From Nakamurella silvestris (lineage in GTDB: Bacteria; Actinomycetota; Actinomycetes; Mycobacteriales; Nakamurellaceae), in the NCBI GenBank assembly GCA_003576535.1, contig QXCQ01000091.1, forward strand, positions 237,877 through 301,876: a stretch of DNA of 64,000 bases. Reading direction: 5' to 3'. Shown here in pieces: positions 44,383 through 51,976 of this stretch. How positions within the stretch are numbered: the stretch's first letter is position 1; every line of letters starts with the position of its first letter. Both the position numbers and the translations under genes were made by a program. The notes beneath the pieces are model-generated. The model saw nothing but the letters and a program-made list of their open reading frames with translations. It ran no database searches and was not told the origin of the DNA.

Positions 44383-44439
44383 CTCCGCACCGACATCCGC
44401 GCTCGATACAAGCAGCGCAATCGTCAACAACGAGCGCGG
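44378..44439. repeat. 62-bp palindromic element, copy 1
   Basis: Ends CCGCGCTC and GAGCGCGG, with an inner CGCGCT-like arm and a GATACAAGCAGC centre; imperfectly inverted. A second copy starts 104 bases later and four copies of the same length are in the array at 61.2-62.1 kb. Confidence 0.85.
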
Positions 44440-44481
44440 CCCCGGCCCGGCTCGGCCCCCGGATGCCCGCCACACAACCGA

Positions 44482-44543
44482 CCGCGCTCCGCACCGACAT
44501 CCGCGCTCGATACATGCAGCGCGATCGTCAACAAGGAGCGCGG
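44482..44543. repeat. 62-bp palindromic element, copy 2
   Basis: Nearly identical to copy 1. The sequence between and after the copies (CGGCCCCCGGATGCC) is also repeated, so the whole is a 104-bp tandem duplication that runs up to the 5' end of cobK. Confidence 0.88.
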
Positions 44544-44583
44544 CTCGGCCCGGCCCGGCCCCCGGATGCCGTTGAATGGTCGG

Positions 44584-45348
44584 GTGCGCACCACAGTTCT
44601 GATCCTCGGCGGTACCGGGGAGGCCCGGGAACTGGCGGCCCGACTGGTCGAGCTCGGCATCCAGGTCGTCTCCTCCCTGGCCGGCCGGGTCCAGCGTCCG
44701 CGACTGCCCGTCGGTGACGTTCGGGTCGGTGGGTTCGGCGGGGTCGACGGCCTCGTCACCTACCTGGCCGAATCCGCGGTGACGGCAGTGGTCGACGCCA
44801 CGCACCCCTTCGCTGCCGGGATCTCGGCCAATGCAGCGGCCGCCTGTCGAGCCGCGGGAGTGCCGCTGCTCCGGCTGGCCAGGCCCGGGTGGTCCGAGGA
44901 AGCCGGTGCCGACCGGTGGCACTGGGTGAACAGTCACACCGAAGCGGCCTCGGCGGCTGCTTCGCTGACGGCTGACCTCGACCGGAGAATTCTGCTGACC
45001 ACCGGCCGCCAAGCCCTGGAGTCCTTCCTGCCGACGCTGGCCGGGCACACGGTGACGGCCAGGGTGGTCGATCCCCCGGAGATCACGCTGCCCGCGACCT
45101 GGACCCTGCTGCTGGACCGCGGCCCCTACACCGTCGCCGGGGAACGGTCGCTGCTGACCGAGACCGGGGTCGAGGTGCTCGTCACCAAGGACTCCGGTGG
45201 TGGGTACACCCGACCGAAGCTTGATGCCGCCGATGCACTCGGGATTCCGGTCGTCATCGTCCGCCGACCGTCGTATCCGGATGCTGCGACCCAGCGCACC
45301 GAGAGCGTCGACGGTGCGGCCTACTGGGTCATCGCGTCCCAGGCCTGA
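44584..45348 (+). CDS. cobK: Precorrin-6A reductase
   Basis: NADPH-dependent reductase of precorrin-6A to precorrin-6B in the aerobic branch of cobalamin synthesis. The 254 aa from the GTG at 44584 begin RTTVLILGGTGEARELAARL, the nucleotide-binding start of CobK/CbiJ; VDATHPFAAGISANA is the typical second motif. An in-frame ATG at 44566 is possible, but it lies inside a repeated sequence. The ORF stays open much further upstream through repeats and this should not be read as protein. Confidence 0.92.
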   Translation: MRTTVLILGGTGEARELAARLVELGIQVVSSLAGRVQRPRLPVGDVRVGGFGGVDGLVTYLAESAVTAVVDATHPFAAGISANAAAACRAAGVPLLRLARPGWSEEAGADRWHWVNSHTEAASAAASLTADLDRRILLTTGRQALESFLPTLAGHTVTARVVDPPEITLPATWTLLLDRGPYTVAGERSLLTETGVEVLVTKDSGGGYTRPKLDAADALGIPVVIVRRPSYPDAATQRTESVDGAAYWVIASQA

Positions 45349-45360
45349 CGCCCGAGACCA

Positions 45361-45430
45361 GTTCCCGCGCACCGTGTTGCTCCTCGCGCACGAAACTACG
45401 TGCGCGAGGACGAAGAACGTGCGCGGGAAC
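45361..45430. repeat. 70-bp palindromic element, copy 5
   Basis: Arms GTTCCCGCGCAC and GTGCGCGGGAAC with an inner CCTCGCGCACG/CGTGCGCGAGG. It exactly fills the space between convergent stops at 45348 and 45441. Confidence 0.92.
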
Positions 45431-45440
45431 GAGAGAGGGT

Positions 45441-45938
45441 TTACAGCACCATCTCGTAGGCCAGCACGAACACCCGGTCCTCGATCCAGGCGTCCCGCTC
45501 CGGAACCCGGGCGAACCCCAGCCGCTCGTACAGCCGGTGCGCCGTGGTCATCGTCTTCAGGGTGTGCAGGCTGAGCGTGTGTGCGCCGAGCTCGCGGGCC
45601 TTGACGATCCCGGCGCGCATCAGTGCTGCACCGATCCCCCGCCCGCCGGCGGAGCCGGCCACTGCGAGCATCCGCACCTCCGCCTCCCCCTCGATCGAGA
45701 GCTCGGCCAGCGGCGTGCCGGCCAGGCAGATGGTGATCGACCCGAGCACCTCACCGTCCTCCCCCTCGGCGACAAGCAGGTGAGCCTGGGTGCGGCGCAG
45801 CGCGACATCGGCCAGCTCTTCGGCGTACTCCATCTCGCCTTCCAGATGACCTCCCTGCACGTAGGCCTCGACCGTCAACCGCCCCACCACGTCGTCGTCC
45901 TCGGCAGTCGCCGCCCGGATCGTGATGTCAGCTGCCAT
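45441..45938 (-). CDS. GNAT-family N-acetyltransferase
   Basis: A 165 aa acetyl-CoA-dependent acyltransferase. The acetyl-CoA loop is AGSAGGRGIGAALMRAGI (about 106-123), and the fold ends with HRLYERLGFARV and a beta strand typical of the family. The ATG at 45938 has GCGGAGGC upstream and lies inside the 3' end of cbiB (11-base overlap), so it is co-translated with a cobalamin gene. Its substrate is unknown and no role in cobalamin synthesis is known for such a gene. Confidence 0.87.
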   Translation of the reverse strand: MAADITIRAATAEDDDVVGRLTVEAYVQGGHLEGEMEYAEELADVALRRTQAHLLVAEGEDGEVLGSITICLAGTPLAELSIEGEAEVRMLAVAGSAGGRGIGAALMRAGIVKARELGAHTLSLHTLKTMTTAHRLYERLGFARVPERDAWIEDRVFVLAYEMVL

Positions 45939-46881
45939 GGGTGCCTCCGCGCCGTCCACGGCGTGCCAGCACGCCGATCGCCAGTATTCCGACCGCCAGT
46001 GACGCGATGTCCACCCGGCGGGCCAGACGGGTCGCCGGACGGACATCGCCCGCCCCCGGTTCCCGGCCATCCCCCAGCACCGGACGTTCCTCGACCCGGT
46101 TGCCGTAGTCGTTGCTCCCGCCCAGCCTGACCCCGAGGGCCCCGGCGAAGGCGGCTTCCACCTGGCCGCCGTTCGGACTCGGGTGACGATCGCCGAAGAT
46201 CTTCCGGGTCCGCCAGGAGTCGACGCGGGCACCTGGTGCCGCCGCAAGGTTCGTCAGCAGTGCCGCCACCCGCGCGGGAAGGTAGTTCGCCAGATCGTCC
46301 AGTTTCGCCGAGGCCCAACCGAAATTCTCGTACCGGTCGTTGTGATGGCCGACCATTGCATCAAGGGTGTTCACCGCCCGGTAGCCGAGCAACCCCGGCA
46401 CCCCCGCCACAGCGCCCCACAGCAGCGGGGCGACCACCGCGTCGCAGGTGTTCTCGGCCACCGATTCGATGGCAGCCCTGGCGACCTGGGACTCGGTGAG
46501 ACGCGCGGTGCGGCGGCCGACCAGCCGCCCGACCTGGGTCCGCGCACCGGGCAGGTCCTGCGCCTGGAGATGCCGGGCGACCTGCTGCGCCTCGCGTTCC
46601 AGGGAGGTGCCACCGAGCACCGCCCAGGTGGCTGCCGCCGTCAGCGCCGTCCGCGTCACCGGATGTCGACAGATCCGTTCCGCGGTCACCCCGAGCAGTG
46701 CCGTCGAGCCGACAAGGGTTGCGGTGTAGATGATCCCGGCGGCTCGACGGTCGCGGTGGACCACAGTTTCCAGGCGCGCCGCCACGGTGCCGAAACCGGC
46801 CACCGGATGCCATCGCGCCGGGTCCCCCCACCACCGGTCGGCTGCGAAACCGATTGCCATCCCCACCGCACGCGCTCGCAC
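45928..46881 (-). CDS. cbiB: Adenosylcobinamide-phosphate synthase (CbiB/CobD)
   Basis: Membrane enzyme that attaches (R)-1-amino-2-propanol O-phosphate to adenosylcobyric acid. The 317 aa protein starts at GTG behind GAAGGG; the chain has conserved DRWWGDPARWHPVAGFG near the N-terminus, then ESVAENTCDAVVAPLLWG and NTLDAMVGHHNDRYENFGWA. The 3' end overlaps the acetyltransferase gene. It is divergent from cobU with a 96-base gap. Confidence 0.95.
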   Translation of the reverse strand: MRARAVGMAIGFAADRWWGDPARWHPVAGFGTVAARLETVVHRDRRAAGIIYTATLVGSTALLGVTAERICRHPVTRTALTAAATWAVLGGTSLEREAQQVARHLQAQDLPGARTQVGRLVGRRTARLTESQVARAAIESVAENTCDAVVAPLLWGAVAGVPGLLGYRAVNTLDAMVGHHNDRYENFGWASAKLDDLANYLPARVAALLTNLAAAPGARVDSWRTRKIFGDRHPSPNGGQVEAAFAGALGVRLGGSNDYGNRVEERPVLGDGREPGAGDVRPATRLARRVDIASLAVGILAIGVLARRGRRGGTHGS

Positions 46882-46977
46882 TGATCGCCCTTCGTGTCCT
46901 CGGCGGCCGTTCCGCCCGGCTGTCGCCGCTTCGTCACCCTATGCTCGAGGCGGACCAACTTCGGAAGGGGTGCGGAC

Positions 46978-47520
46978 ATGGGCGCGTCGACACGGGTTCT
47001 GGTGACCGGCGGTGTGCGGTCGGGGAAGTCACGTCATGCCGAGGAGCTGCTGGCGGGCACCGAGTCCGTCACCTACATCGCCCCCGGGCCGGTGCCGGAT
47101 CCGGTGGCCGATCCGGACTGGGCCGATCGGATCGCCCAGCACCAGGCCCGCCGACCCGCTCACTGGGCGACCGTCGAGACCGCCGACGTGGCCGCCGCTG
47201 TCCGGAATGCCCGGGGCGCGGTGTTGATCGACTGCCTCGGCACCTGGGTGACCCGGTTGTTCGACGATCTCGACGCCTGGGAGCAGCCCCGCACCGCTTG
47301 GCAGGCCGATGTCGACACCGCCATTGACGGACTGGCCGATGCCTGGACGGCCTTCGACGGGCTCGCGGTGGCGGTGACGAACGAGGTCGGGATGGGCGTG
47401 GTGCCCGAACACCGGTCGGGGCGGGTCTTCCGGGATGTGCTCGGGCTGGTCAACCAGCGGATCGCCGCGGTCAGCGACCGGGTGGATCTGGTGATCGCCG
47501 GACGGGTGCTCAGCTTGTAG
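46978..47520 (+). CDS. cobU: Adenosylcobinamide kinase / adenosylcobinamide-phosphate guanylyltransferase
   Basis: Bifunctional enzyme (180 aa) that phosphorylates adenosylcobinamide and then transfers GMP to it. The P-loop GGVRSGKS is at 11-18, and the guanylyl-transfer region has TNEVGMGVVPEHRSGRVFRD with its His. The ATG follows GGAAGGGG. Its product is the substrate of CobS, encoded convergently next to it. Confidence 0.96.
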   Translation: MGASTRVLVTGGVRSGKSRHAEELLAGTESVTYIAPGPVPDPVADPDWADRIAQHQARRPAHWATVETADVAAAVRNARGAVLIDCLGTWVTRLFDDLDAWEQPRTAWQADVDTAIDGLADAWTAFDGLAVAVTNEVGMGVVPEHRSGRVFRDVLGLVNQRIAAVSDRVDLVIAGRVLSL

Positions 47521-47534
47521 ATGGAGCGTCGTGT

Positions 47535-47582
47535 GGTGGGATATGCGCACATGTGAACGCGAACATCTGCGCATATCCCACC
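47535..47582. repeat. 48-bp palindrome between cobU and cobS
   Basis: Arms GGTGGGATATGCGCA (47535-47549) and TGCGCATATCCCACC (47568-47582) are perfect, and ATGT/ACAT extend the stem after one mismatch. It is the only copy of this type in the window and sits between convergent stops, so it may serve as a two-way terminator. Confidence 0.9.
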
Positions 47583-47604
47583 GCAGGACGCAAAGAAAGC
47601 CACC

Positions 47605-48375
47605 TCACCCCGCGGACATGACGACCAACAACCCGGCGAACGCAACCTCCACACACGCCCCCAGCACATCCCCGGTGACGCCCCCCAGGCGCACCACACA
47701 GCGCCGCAGCAGGGCCGCCACCGCACATCCGGCGACCAGCACCGCGAGCGGCCCCTGCCACCAGGGCATCTCACCGAGGACCGCCACCCCGTAGCCGGCG
47801 GCGAGCAGCAGCACACCCACCACCGCGGCGACCGGACGAGAAACGGTACCGGCCACGGTGGCTCCGAGCCCTCCGGGCCGGGCCGCAGCAATCCCCCGCA
47901 CACAGGCACCGGCCAGCGCCCCCCGCGAGATCAGCACCAGCGTCCCTACCAGTACCGGGGCCCAGGGTCGGTCGACAATCGAGGCCAGGGAAGCGGTTTG
48001 GACCAGCAGCACCAGGACCAGGGTGGCCGCGCCGGCCGGCCCGGTGTTGCCCCGGGTCATGATCTCCAGGGCCTTGGCGCGGTTGTACGAGGCCGTCAGA
48101 CCGTCAGCGGTATCGGCCAGGCCGTCCAGGTGGATCGCCCGACTGCCCAGCGCCACCAGCCCGATCGTCAGCGCGGCAAGCACCAACGGCGGGGCGGCCA
48201 CCGCGGTGCCGAGCCAGATCAACAGACCGGCGCAGATGCCCAGCGGGAGCACGGCCAGCGGAGCCAGGGTCATCGCAACCCCGGCCCGCCGGGAGTCCAC
48301 CAGGGCCGGTGGGCGGATCGGCACCGCCGTCACTGTCCCGACGGCCAATCGCAGCCCGTCCCCCAGCAGGCTCAC
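47605..48375 (-). CDS. cobS: Adenosylcobinamide-GDP ribazoletransferase (cobalamin synthase)
   Basis: Membrane enzyme that joins adenosylcobinamide-GDP and alpha-ribazole to give adenosylcobalamin. The 256 aa protein has about seven hydrophobic helices and the active-site motif HLDGLADTADGL at about 82-93, whose acidic residues bind Mg2+. Its start overlaps the cobT stop (ATGA). Confidence 0.95.
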   Translation of the reverse strand: MSLLGDGLRLAVGTVTAVPIRPPALVDSRRAGVAMTLAPLAVLPLGICAGLLIWLGTAVAAPPLVLAALTIGLVALGSRAIHLDGLADTADGLTASYNRAKALEIMTRGNTGPAGAATLVLVLLVQTASLASIVDRPWAPVLVGTLVLISRGALAGACVRGIAAARPGGLGATVAGTVSRPVAAVVGVLLLAAGYGVAVLGEMPWWQGPLAVLVAGCAVAALLRRCVVRLGGVTGDVLGACVEVAFAGLLVVMSAG

Positions 48376-49430
48376 CCGAGCAGGTCCGCCAGCAGGGCCA
48401 TGTCGGTGAGCACCGCGGCCGCCGAGCGCACCAGCGGCACGGCAGCCATCGCGCCGCTGCCCTCACCCAGGCGCATGCCCAGGTCGAGCAACGGCTCCAG
48501 ACCCATCTTCGCCAGCGCCAGGGACTGGGCCGGTTCGGTCGAGCGATGTCCGGCCAGGAACCACTCGGTCGCGCCGGGGGCGATCCGCTCGGCCACCACG
48601 GCCTCGGCCACCGAGATCAGCCCGTCCAGCAGGACCGGCACACCCGCGCGCGCGGCCCCGACCAGGAAACCGACACCGGCAGCCAGGTCGGCACCGCCCA
48701 GGGCGGCCAACAGCTCGATCGGGTCCTCGACCCGGTCGCCGGCCCGGTCCAGGGCCTCCTGGATCACGGATTCCTTGTGCGCCAGCGCACCGCCGTCGAC
48801 CCCGGTCCCCCGACCGGTGACCTCACCGGCCGGCAGTCCCAGGCAGGCGGCGATCAGCGCGGCGCTGGGAGTGGTGTTCCCGATGCCCATGTCACCGCCG
48901 ATCAGCAGGTCCGCCCCGGCGGCGATCTCCTCGGCGGCGATCGTCATGCCGGCGATGACGGCGTTCTCGCATTCGGTGCGGCTGAGCGCATCCTCGAACT
49001 GGATCGCCCCGCTGGAACGCCGGATCTTGTGCGCCGAGACCGTCCGGGAGAACCGGCCGAATCCGACGTCCACCCCGATGTCCAGGACCCGCAGGCTCAC
49101 CCCGTGCTGCTTGGCCAGCACGGACACACCGGCCCGGCCGGCCACGAAGGTGTCGACCATCAACGCGGTGATCTCCCGCGGGTAGGCCGAGACCCCGAAC
49201 TCGGAGACCCCGTGGTCCCCGGCGAAGATCACCGCCCGAACATTCGCCGGAGCCGGCGGCGGGCAGCTGCCGGTGACGCCGGCAAGCCAGACCGCGGTGT
49301 CCCCGAGCCTGCCGAGGGCCCCGGCGGGGGTGGCCAGACCGGCCAACCGCTCCGCAGCGGCCTTCTTGACGTCATGAGCGACGGCCTTGGCCGGGATGCC
49401 GATGAAACCACCCAGGGAATCAGAGGGCAC
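48372..49430 (-). CDS. cobT: Nicotinate-nucleotide-dimethylbenzimidazole phosphoribosyltransferase
   Basis: Makes alpha-ribazole phosphate for the lower ligand of cobalamin. The 352 aa chain contains IFAGDHGVSEFGVSAYP and LIGGDMGIGNTTPSAAL, both typical of CobT. It overlaps cbtA by 11 bases upstream and cobS by 4 downstream, so it is expressed from the riboswitch-controlled cbtBA promoter. Confidence 0.96.
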   Translation of the reverse strand: MPSDSLGGFIGIPAKAVAHDVKKAAAERLAGLATPAGALGRLGDTAVWLAGVTGSCPPPAPANVRAVIFAGDHGVSEFGVSAYPREITALMVDTFVAGRAGVSVLAKQHGVSLRVLDIGVDVGFGRFSRTVSAHKIRRSSGAIQFEDALSRTECENAVIAGMTIAAEEIAAGADLLIGGDMGIGNTTPSAALIAACLGLPAGEVTGRGTGVDGGALAHKESVIQEALDRAGDRVEDPIELLAALGGADLAAGVGFLVGAARAGVPVLLDGLISVAEAVVAERIAPGATEWFLAGHRSTEPAQSLALAKMGLEPLLDLGMRLGEGSGAMAAVPLVRSAAAVLTDMALLADLLG

Positions 49431-50241
49431 GAGCGAGCTCCCGTCGATCCTGTTCGGCGAGAGCCTTGGTGTAGACCGCGTGGATCGACCCGGCCAGGAT
49501 CAGCGCGAGGGTGGTCCACAGGGCGAGCTGCACCGTCAGCGAGGCGGTGCGGAACTGCCATAGCAGCTCGGCCGGGAACCCGGCGGGCACCTCGTCGATG
49601 GGGCTCAGGAGTTTCGCGGCGACGAGGACGACGACGCCGTAGCCGGCAATGGCGGCGCCGACACCGATCGCACCGTTCCATTTCCGGGCCATGATGCGCG
49701 CGGCCAGCACGGCCACGATCGCGGCGACCACCGAGATGACCAGCATGGTCACGTACTTCGCAGTCCGGGCACCGATGGTGTCCCCGCTGCCGACGGCGGG
49801 CGGGTTCGGCGGGTACTTCAGGAAGGGGACGAGGTAGAAGGCGGTGAACCCGACGGCCGCCATCACCCCGACGGTGGCGGCAGGACGCAGGCGACCGAGG
49901 CGGCCCACTGCGATCGCCGAGACCAGGGCCAGGACACCACCCAGGGCGGTGCCGAAGATGATGGTGGCGGTGGCCAGACCCCAGGTCGATTGGGTGTCGC
50001 GGGAGACCTCGGCCTCTTCGCCGTGGGAATGCCCGGCCTCTGCGGCGGGGTCGGTGGCTGCCGGATCGGTGGCAGCGTCATCGTGGGAGTGCGGCTCGAC
50101 GGCGTCCGAGGAACCGGCTTCCTCGATGGCGATGGCAGCATTGATCGGTGGCTCACCCACGAGGTAAGCCACTCCGAATGCCACAATCCCAGCGATGAAT
50201 CCGGCGATCAGACCGCGGACGAGAAATGTTCGTGCAGTCAT
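49420..50241 (-). CDS. cbtA: Cobalt transporter subunit CbtA
   Basis: Membrane protein (273 aa) predicted to import Co2+ with CbtB. Helices lie at about 5-27, 88-110, 118-140, 163-185, 193-215 and 238-258. Between the first two is a 55-residue acidic loop with two histidine clusters (EPHSHDD and GHSHGEE), a likely metal-capture site. It lies 16 bases after cbtB and overlaps cobT, linking cobalt uptake to cobalamin assembly. Confidence 0.93.
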   Translation of the reverse strand: MTARTFLVRGLIAGFIAGIVAFGVAYLVGEPPINAAIAIEEAGSSDAVEPHSHDDAATDPAATDPAAEAGHSHGEEAEVSRDTQSTWGLATATIIFGTALGGVLALVSAIAVGRLGRLRPAATVGVMAAVGFTAFYLVPFLKYPPNPPAVGSGDTIGARTAKYVTMLVISVVAAIVAVLAARIMARKWNGAIGVGAAIAGYGVVVLVAAKLLSPIDEVPAGFPAELLWQFRTASLTVQLALWTTLALILAGSIHAVYTKALAEQDRRELARAL

Positions 50242-50257
50242 GGTCGTGTTCTGCGTA

Positions 50258-50485
50258 TCAGTGGCAGGGGAACCCGAGGAGGTGACGCCCGTCGTGGACC
50301 CACTCGTGGATGTTCGTGCCGGCGAACAGCGAGGTGGCCCCCTGCTCGGCGCTGACGAAGTACACGGCGATCATCCCGAGGACGGCGAAGAAGACCAGCC
50401 AGGGCATGATCTCCCGGACCGGAACGGCGGGGACGGTGAGTTGCGGTGTGCCGGAAAGTGTTTGCCCTGCAACTGCCTGCGACAT
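50258..50485 (-). CDS. cbtB: Cobalt transporter subunit CbtB
   Basis: A 75 aa protein with one membrane helix (about 27-46) and the diagnostic C-terminus NIHEWVHDGRHLLGFPCH, whose histidines should bind cobalt. The ATG follows GAGGAGG at ideal spacing; 24 extra open codons upstream are riboswitch sequence. It is the first gene after a cobalamin riboswitch, with cbtA, cobT and cobS behind it. Confidence 0.94.
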   Translation of the reverse strand: MSQAVAGQTLSGTPQLTVPAVPVREIMPWLVFFAVLGMIAVYFVSAEQGATSLFAGTNIHEWVHDGRHLLGFPCH

Positions 50486-50524
50486 GGTAAATCCTCCTCG
50501 TGGGATGACTGCGTCCCCTTGGTG

Positions 50525-50645
50525 GAGCAAGGACAGTATCTGGCTCGAACCCCGCACCGGTTGCCCGGGAAGGTCTCACAGTGGCGCGACCGCTCCGGAT
50601 TTGCACCGGCTTCCTGTCATTACGTGAACGCCTAGACGCTAGTCT
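50525..50645 (-). ncRNA. Cobalamin riboswitch upstream of cbtBA-cobTS
   Basis: On the minus strand the B12 box is clear: AGCCGGTGCAAATCCGGAGC followed by GGTCGCGCCACTGTGA, then an arm ending CGAGCCAGATACTG. A small CCTTG/CAAGG hairpin just before the Shine-Dalgarno of cbtB is a candidate expression platform. Adenosylcobalamin should shut off cobalt uptake. The ends are approximate. Confidence 0.93.
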
Positions 50646-50707
50646 GCGTCACGGGAGGGGGTCAATCCCACCGCGCCCGCAGGTAGATCACGAAATGGAC
50701 CGACTCG

Positions 50708-51262
50708 ATGTCCCAACGGCTGTTCCTCATCTCGGCGGGTGCCACCGGAGCCACCCGGGCCGGACGCTTCCCGGTGTCCGACGAACCCCTCGAGCGTCCC
50801 GACGACATGCTGCCCTTCCGGACGGTGGACCATCTGCTGTCCGGGCCGGAGCTGCGGTGCCGGCAGACGGCCGCGAACCTGGACACCTCCGGGTTGGTCG
50901 ACGAGGTCGATCCACGGCTGGCCGACCTCGGCGTCGGCTCCTGGGCGGGCCGGGACCTGCCGACCCTCGCCGTGGCGGACCCGGCGGGACTGCAGGACTG
51001 GATGACGGACCCCGCGGCGCGGCCGCACGGCGGGGAGAGCCTGGCGGACCTGATCGCCCGGACCGCGGCGTTCCTGGCCGATCAACCCATCGGCCGGATC
51101 GCCGCCGTCACCTCTGCGTGGGTGTTGAAGGCGGCACTGATCCAGGTGCTCGGCGGTGAGCCGGCCCGGATCTTCGACATCGACGTGGGTCCGCTGGATG
51201 TGCTGGAGCTGACCGGGCGGGACAACCGCTGGCGGCTGCGACGGCTGGGCCCGCTGGGCTGA
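50708..51262 (+). CDS. Degenerate histidine-phosphatase-fold protein
   Basis: A 184 aa member of the phosphoglycerate-mutase fold. The usual catalytic RHG near the N-terminus is replaced by LISAGATGATRAGRFP, with no histidine; other regions such as LLSGPELRCRQTA and the helix GGESLADLIARTAAF keep the family pattern, and the late TH(A/G) site reads VTSAW. It is therefore unlikely to use a phosphohistidine. Similar proteins with SHAPTAATR-like starts occur in cobalamin clusters of other Actinobacteria, from memory. It is divergent from the cbtB riboswitch; role unknown. Confidence 0.75.
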   Translation: MSQRLFLISAGATGATRAGRFPVSDEPLERPDDMLPFRTVDHLLSGPELRCRQTAANLDTSGLVDEVDPRLADLGVGSWAGRDLPTLAVADPAGLQDWMTDPAARPHGGESLADLIARTAAFLADQPIGRIAAVTSAWVLKAALIQVLGGEPARIFDIDVGPLDVLELTGRDNRWRLRRLGPLG

Positions 51263-51275
51263 CCCTGCGGCCACA

Positions 51276-51324
51276 CGATTCGGGTTCCAGATGGTCCGAT
51301 TTCGACCGCCTGGAACCCGAATCG
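51276..51324. repeat. 49-bp palindrome between convergent phosphatase-fold genes
   Basis: Arms CGATTCGGGTTCCAG (51276-51290) and CTGGAACCCGAATCG (51310-51324) are perfect, with an inner GGTC/GACC. It lies 12-14 bases from each of two convergent stops (51262 and 51336). No other copy is in the window. Confidence 0.92.
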
Positions 51325-51335
51325 TCGAAAAGTGC

Positions 51336-51974
51336 CTACCAGGCCAGGGTTCGGCCCTGGTCCACCACGGTTCCGTCGGCGGCGAAGGTGCGCGCCTGGA
51401 TCCACGGGTCACCGGCGGCGTCCTCGACCCGGACGACCGTGGTGATCGAGCCGTTGTCGATCGCCCGCCAGGGCACCTCCCGCAGGTCCTCGGCCAGCAG
51501 ATGGGCAAGTGCCCAACGGATGGTGTCCCCGTGGGTCACCAGACCAACCGGCCCCGGTGCCTCGGACACGAGCGGGGAGGCCAGCAGGGCGGCGACCCGA
51601 CCGTGGACATCACGGGCCGATTCGCCGTAACCGCCGATCAACCGGTCCGGGTCGCTGTAGTCCTCGTCCGGGTAGTCGGCAAAAGCCTGGGCCGTGGTGA
51701 GCCCTTGCAGGCGACCGAGATCCTGTTCCCGCAGGAGGCTGGTCGGGATCGGATCCAGATGGCAGGCCGCGCCGATGATCTCGGCCGTCTGTACCGCCCT
51801 GGTCAGATCCGAGGTGAGCAAACGGGCCAGACCCAACGCCGCAACAGCCCCGGCAGTGGCTGCTGCCTGTTCCCGGCCGAGGTCGGTCAGTTCCGGTTCG
51901 GACAGCTGCCCCTGGATCCGCCCTTCGACGTTCCAGGTGCTCTGCCCGTGCCGGATCAGATGCAGCACAACCAT
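51336..51974 (-). CDS. Histidine phosphatase family protein (possible alpha-ribazole phosphatase)
   Basis: A 212 aa phosphoglycerate-mutase-fold enzyme with an intact active site: LIRHGQSTWN at 6-15 (His at 8 in RHG) and the second His in VTHGDTIRWAL. As the last gene of the cobalamin operon downstream of cobA, it may remove phosphate from alpha-ribazole-5'-phosphate or adenosylcobalamin-5'-phosphate (CobC/CobZ role). That role is inferred from position only; broad-specificity phosphatases look the same. Confidence 0.85.
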   Translation of the reverse strand: MVVLHLIRHGQSTWNVEGRIQGQLSEPELTDLGREQAAATAGAVAALGLARLLTSDLTRAVQTAEIIGAACHLDPIPTSLLREQDLGRLQGLTTAQAFADYPDEDYSDPDRLIGGYGESARDVHGRVAALLASPLVSEAPGPVGLVTHGDTIRWALAHLLAEDLREVPWRAIDNGSITTVVRVEDAAGDPWIQARTFAADGTVVDQGRTLAW

Positions 51975-51976
51975 TC

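Noticed and set aside
44272-44565. N-terminal extension of cobK through the minisatellite and palindromes
   Set aside because: The translation is repeat-derived and Arg/Pro/Cys-rich; CobK homology starts only after the GTG at 44584.
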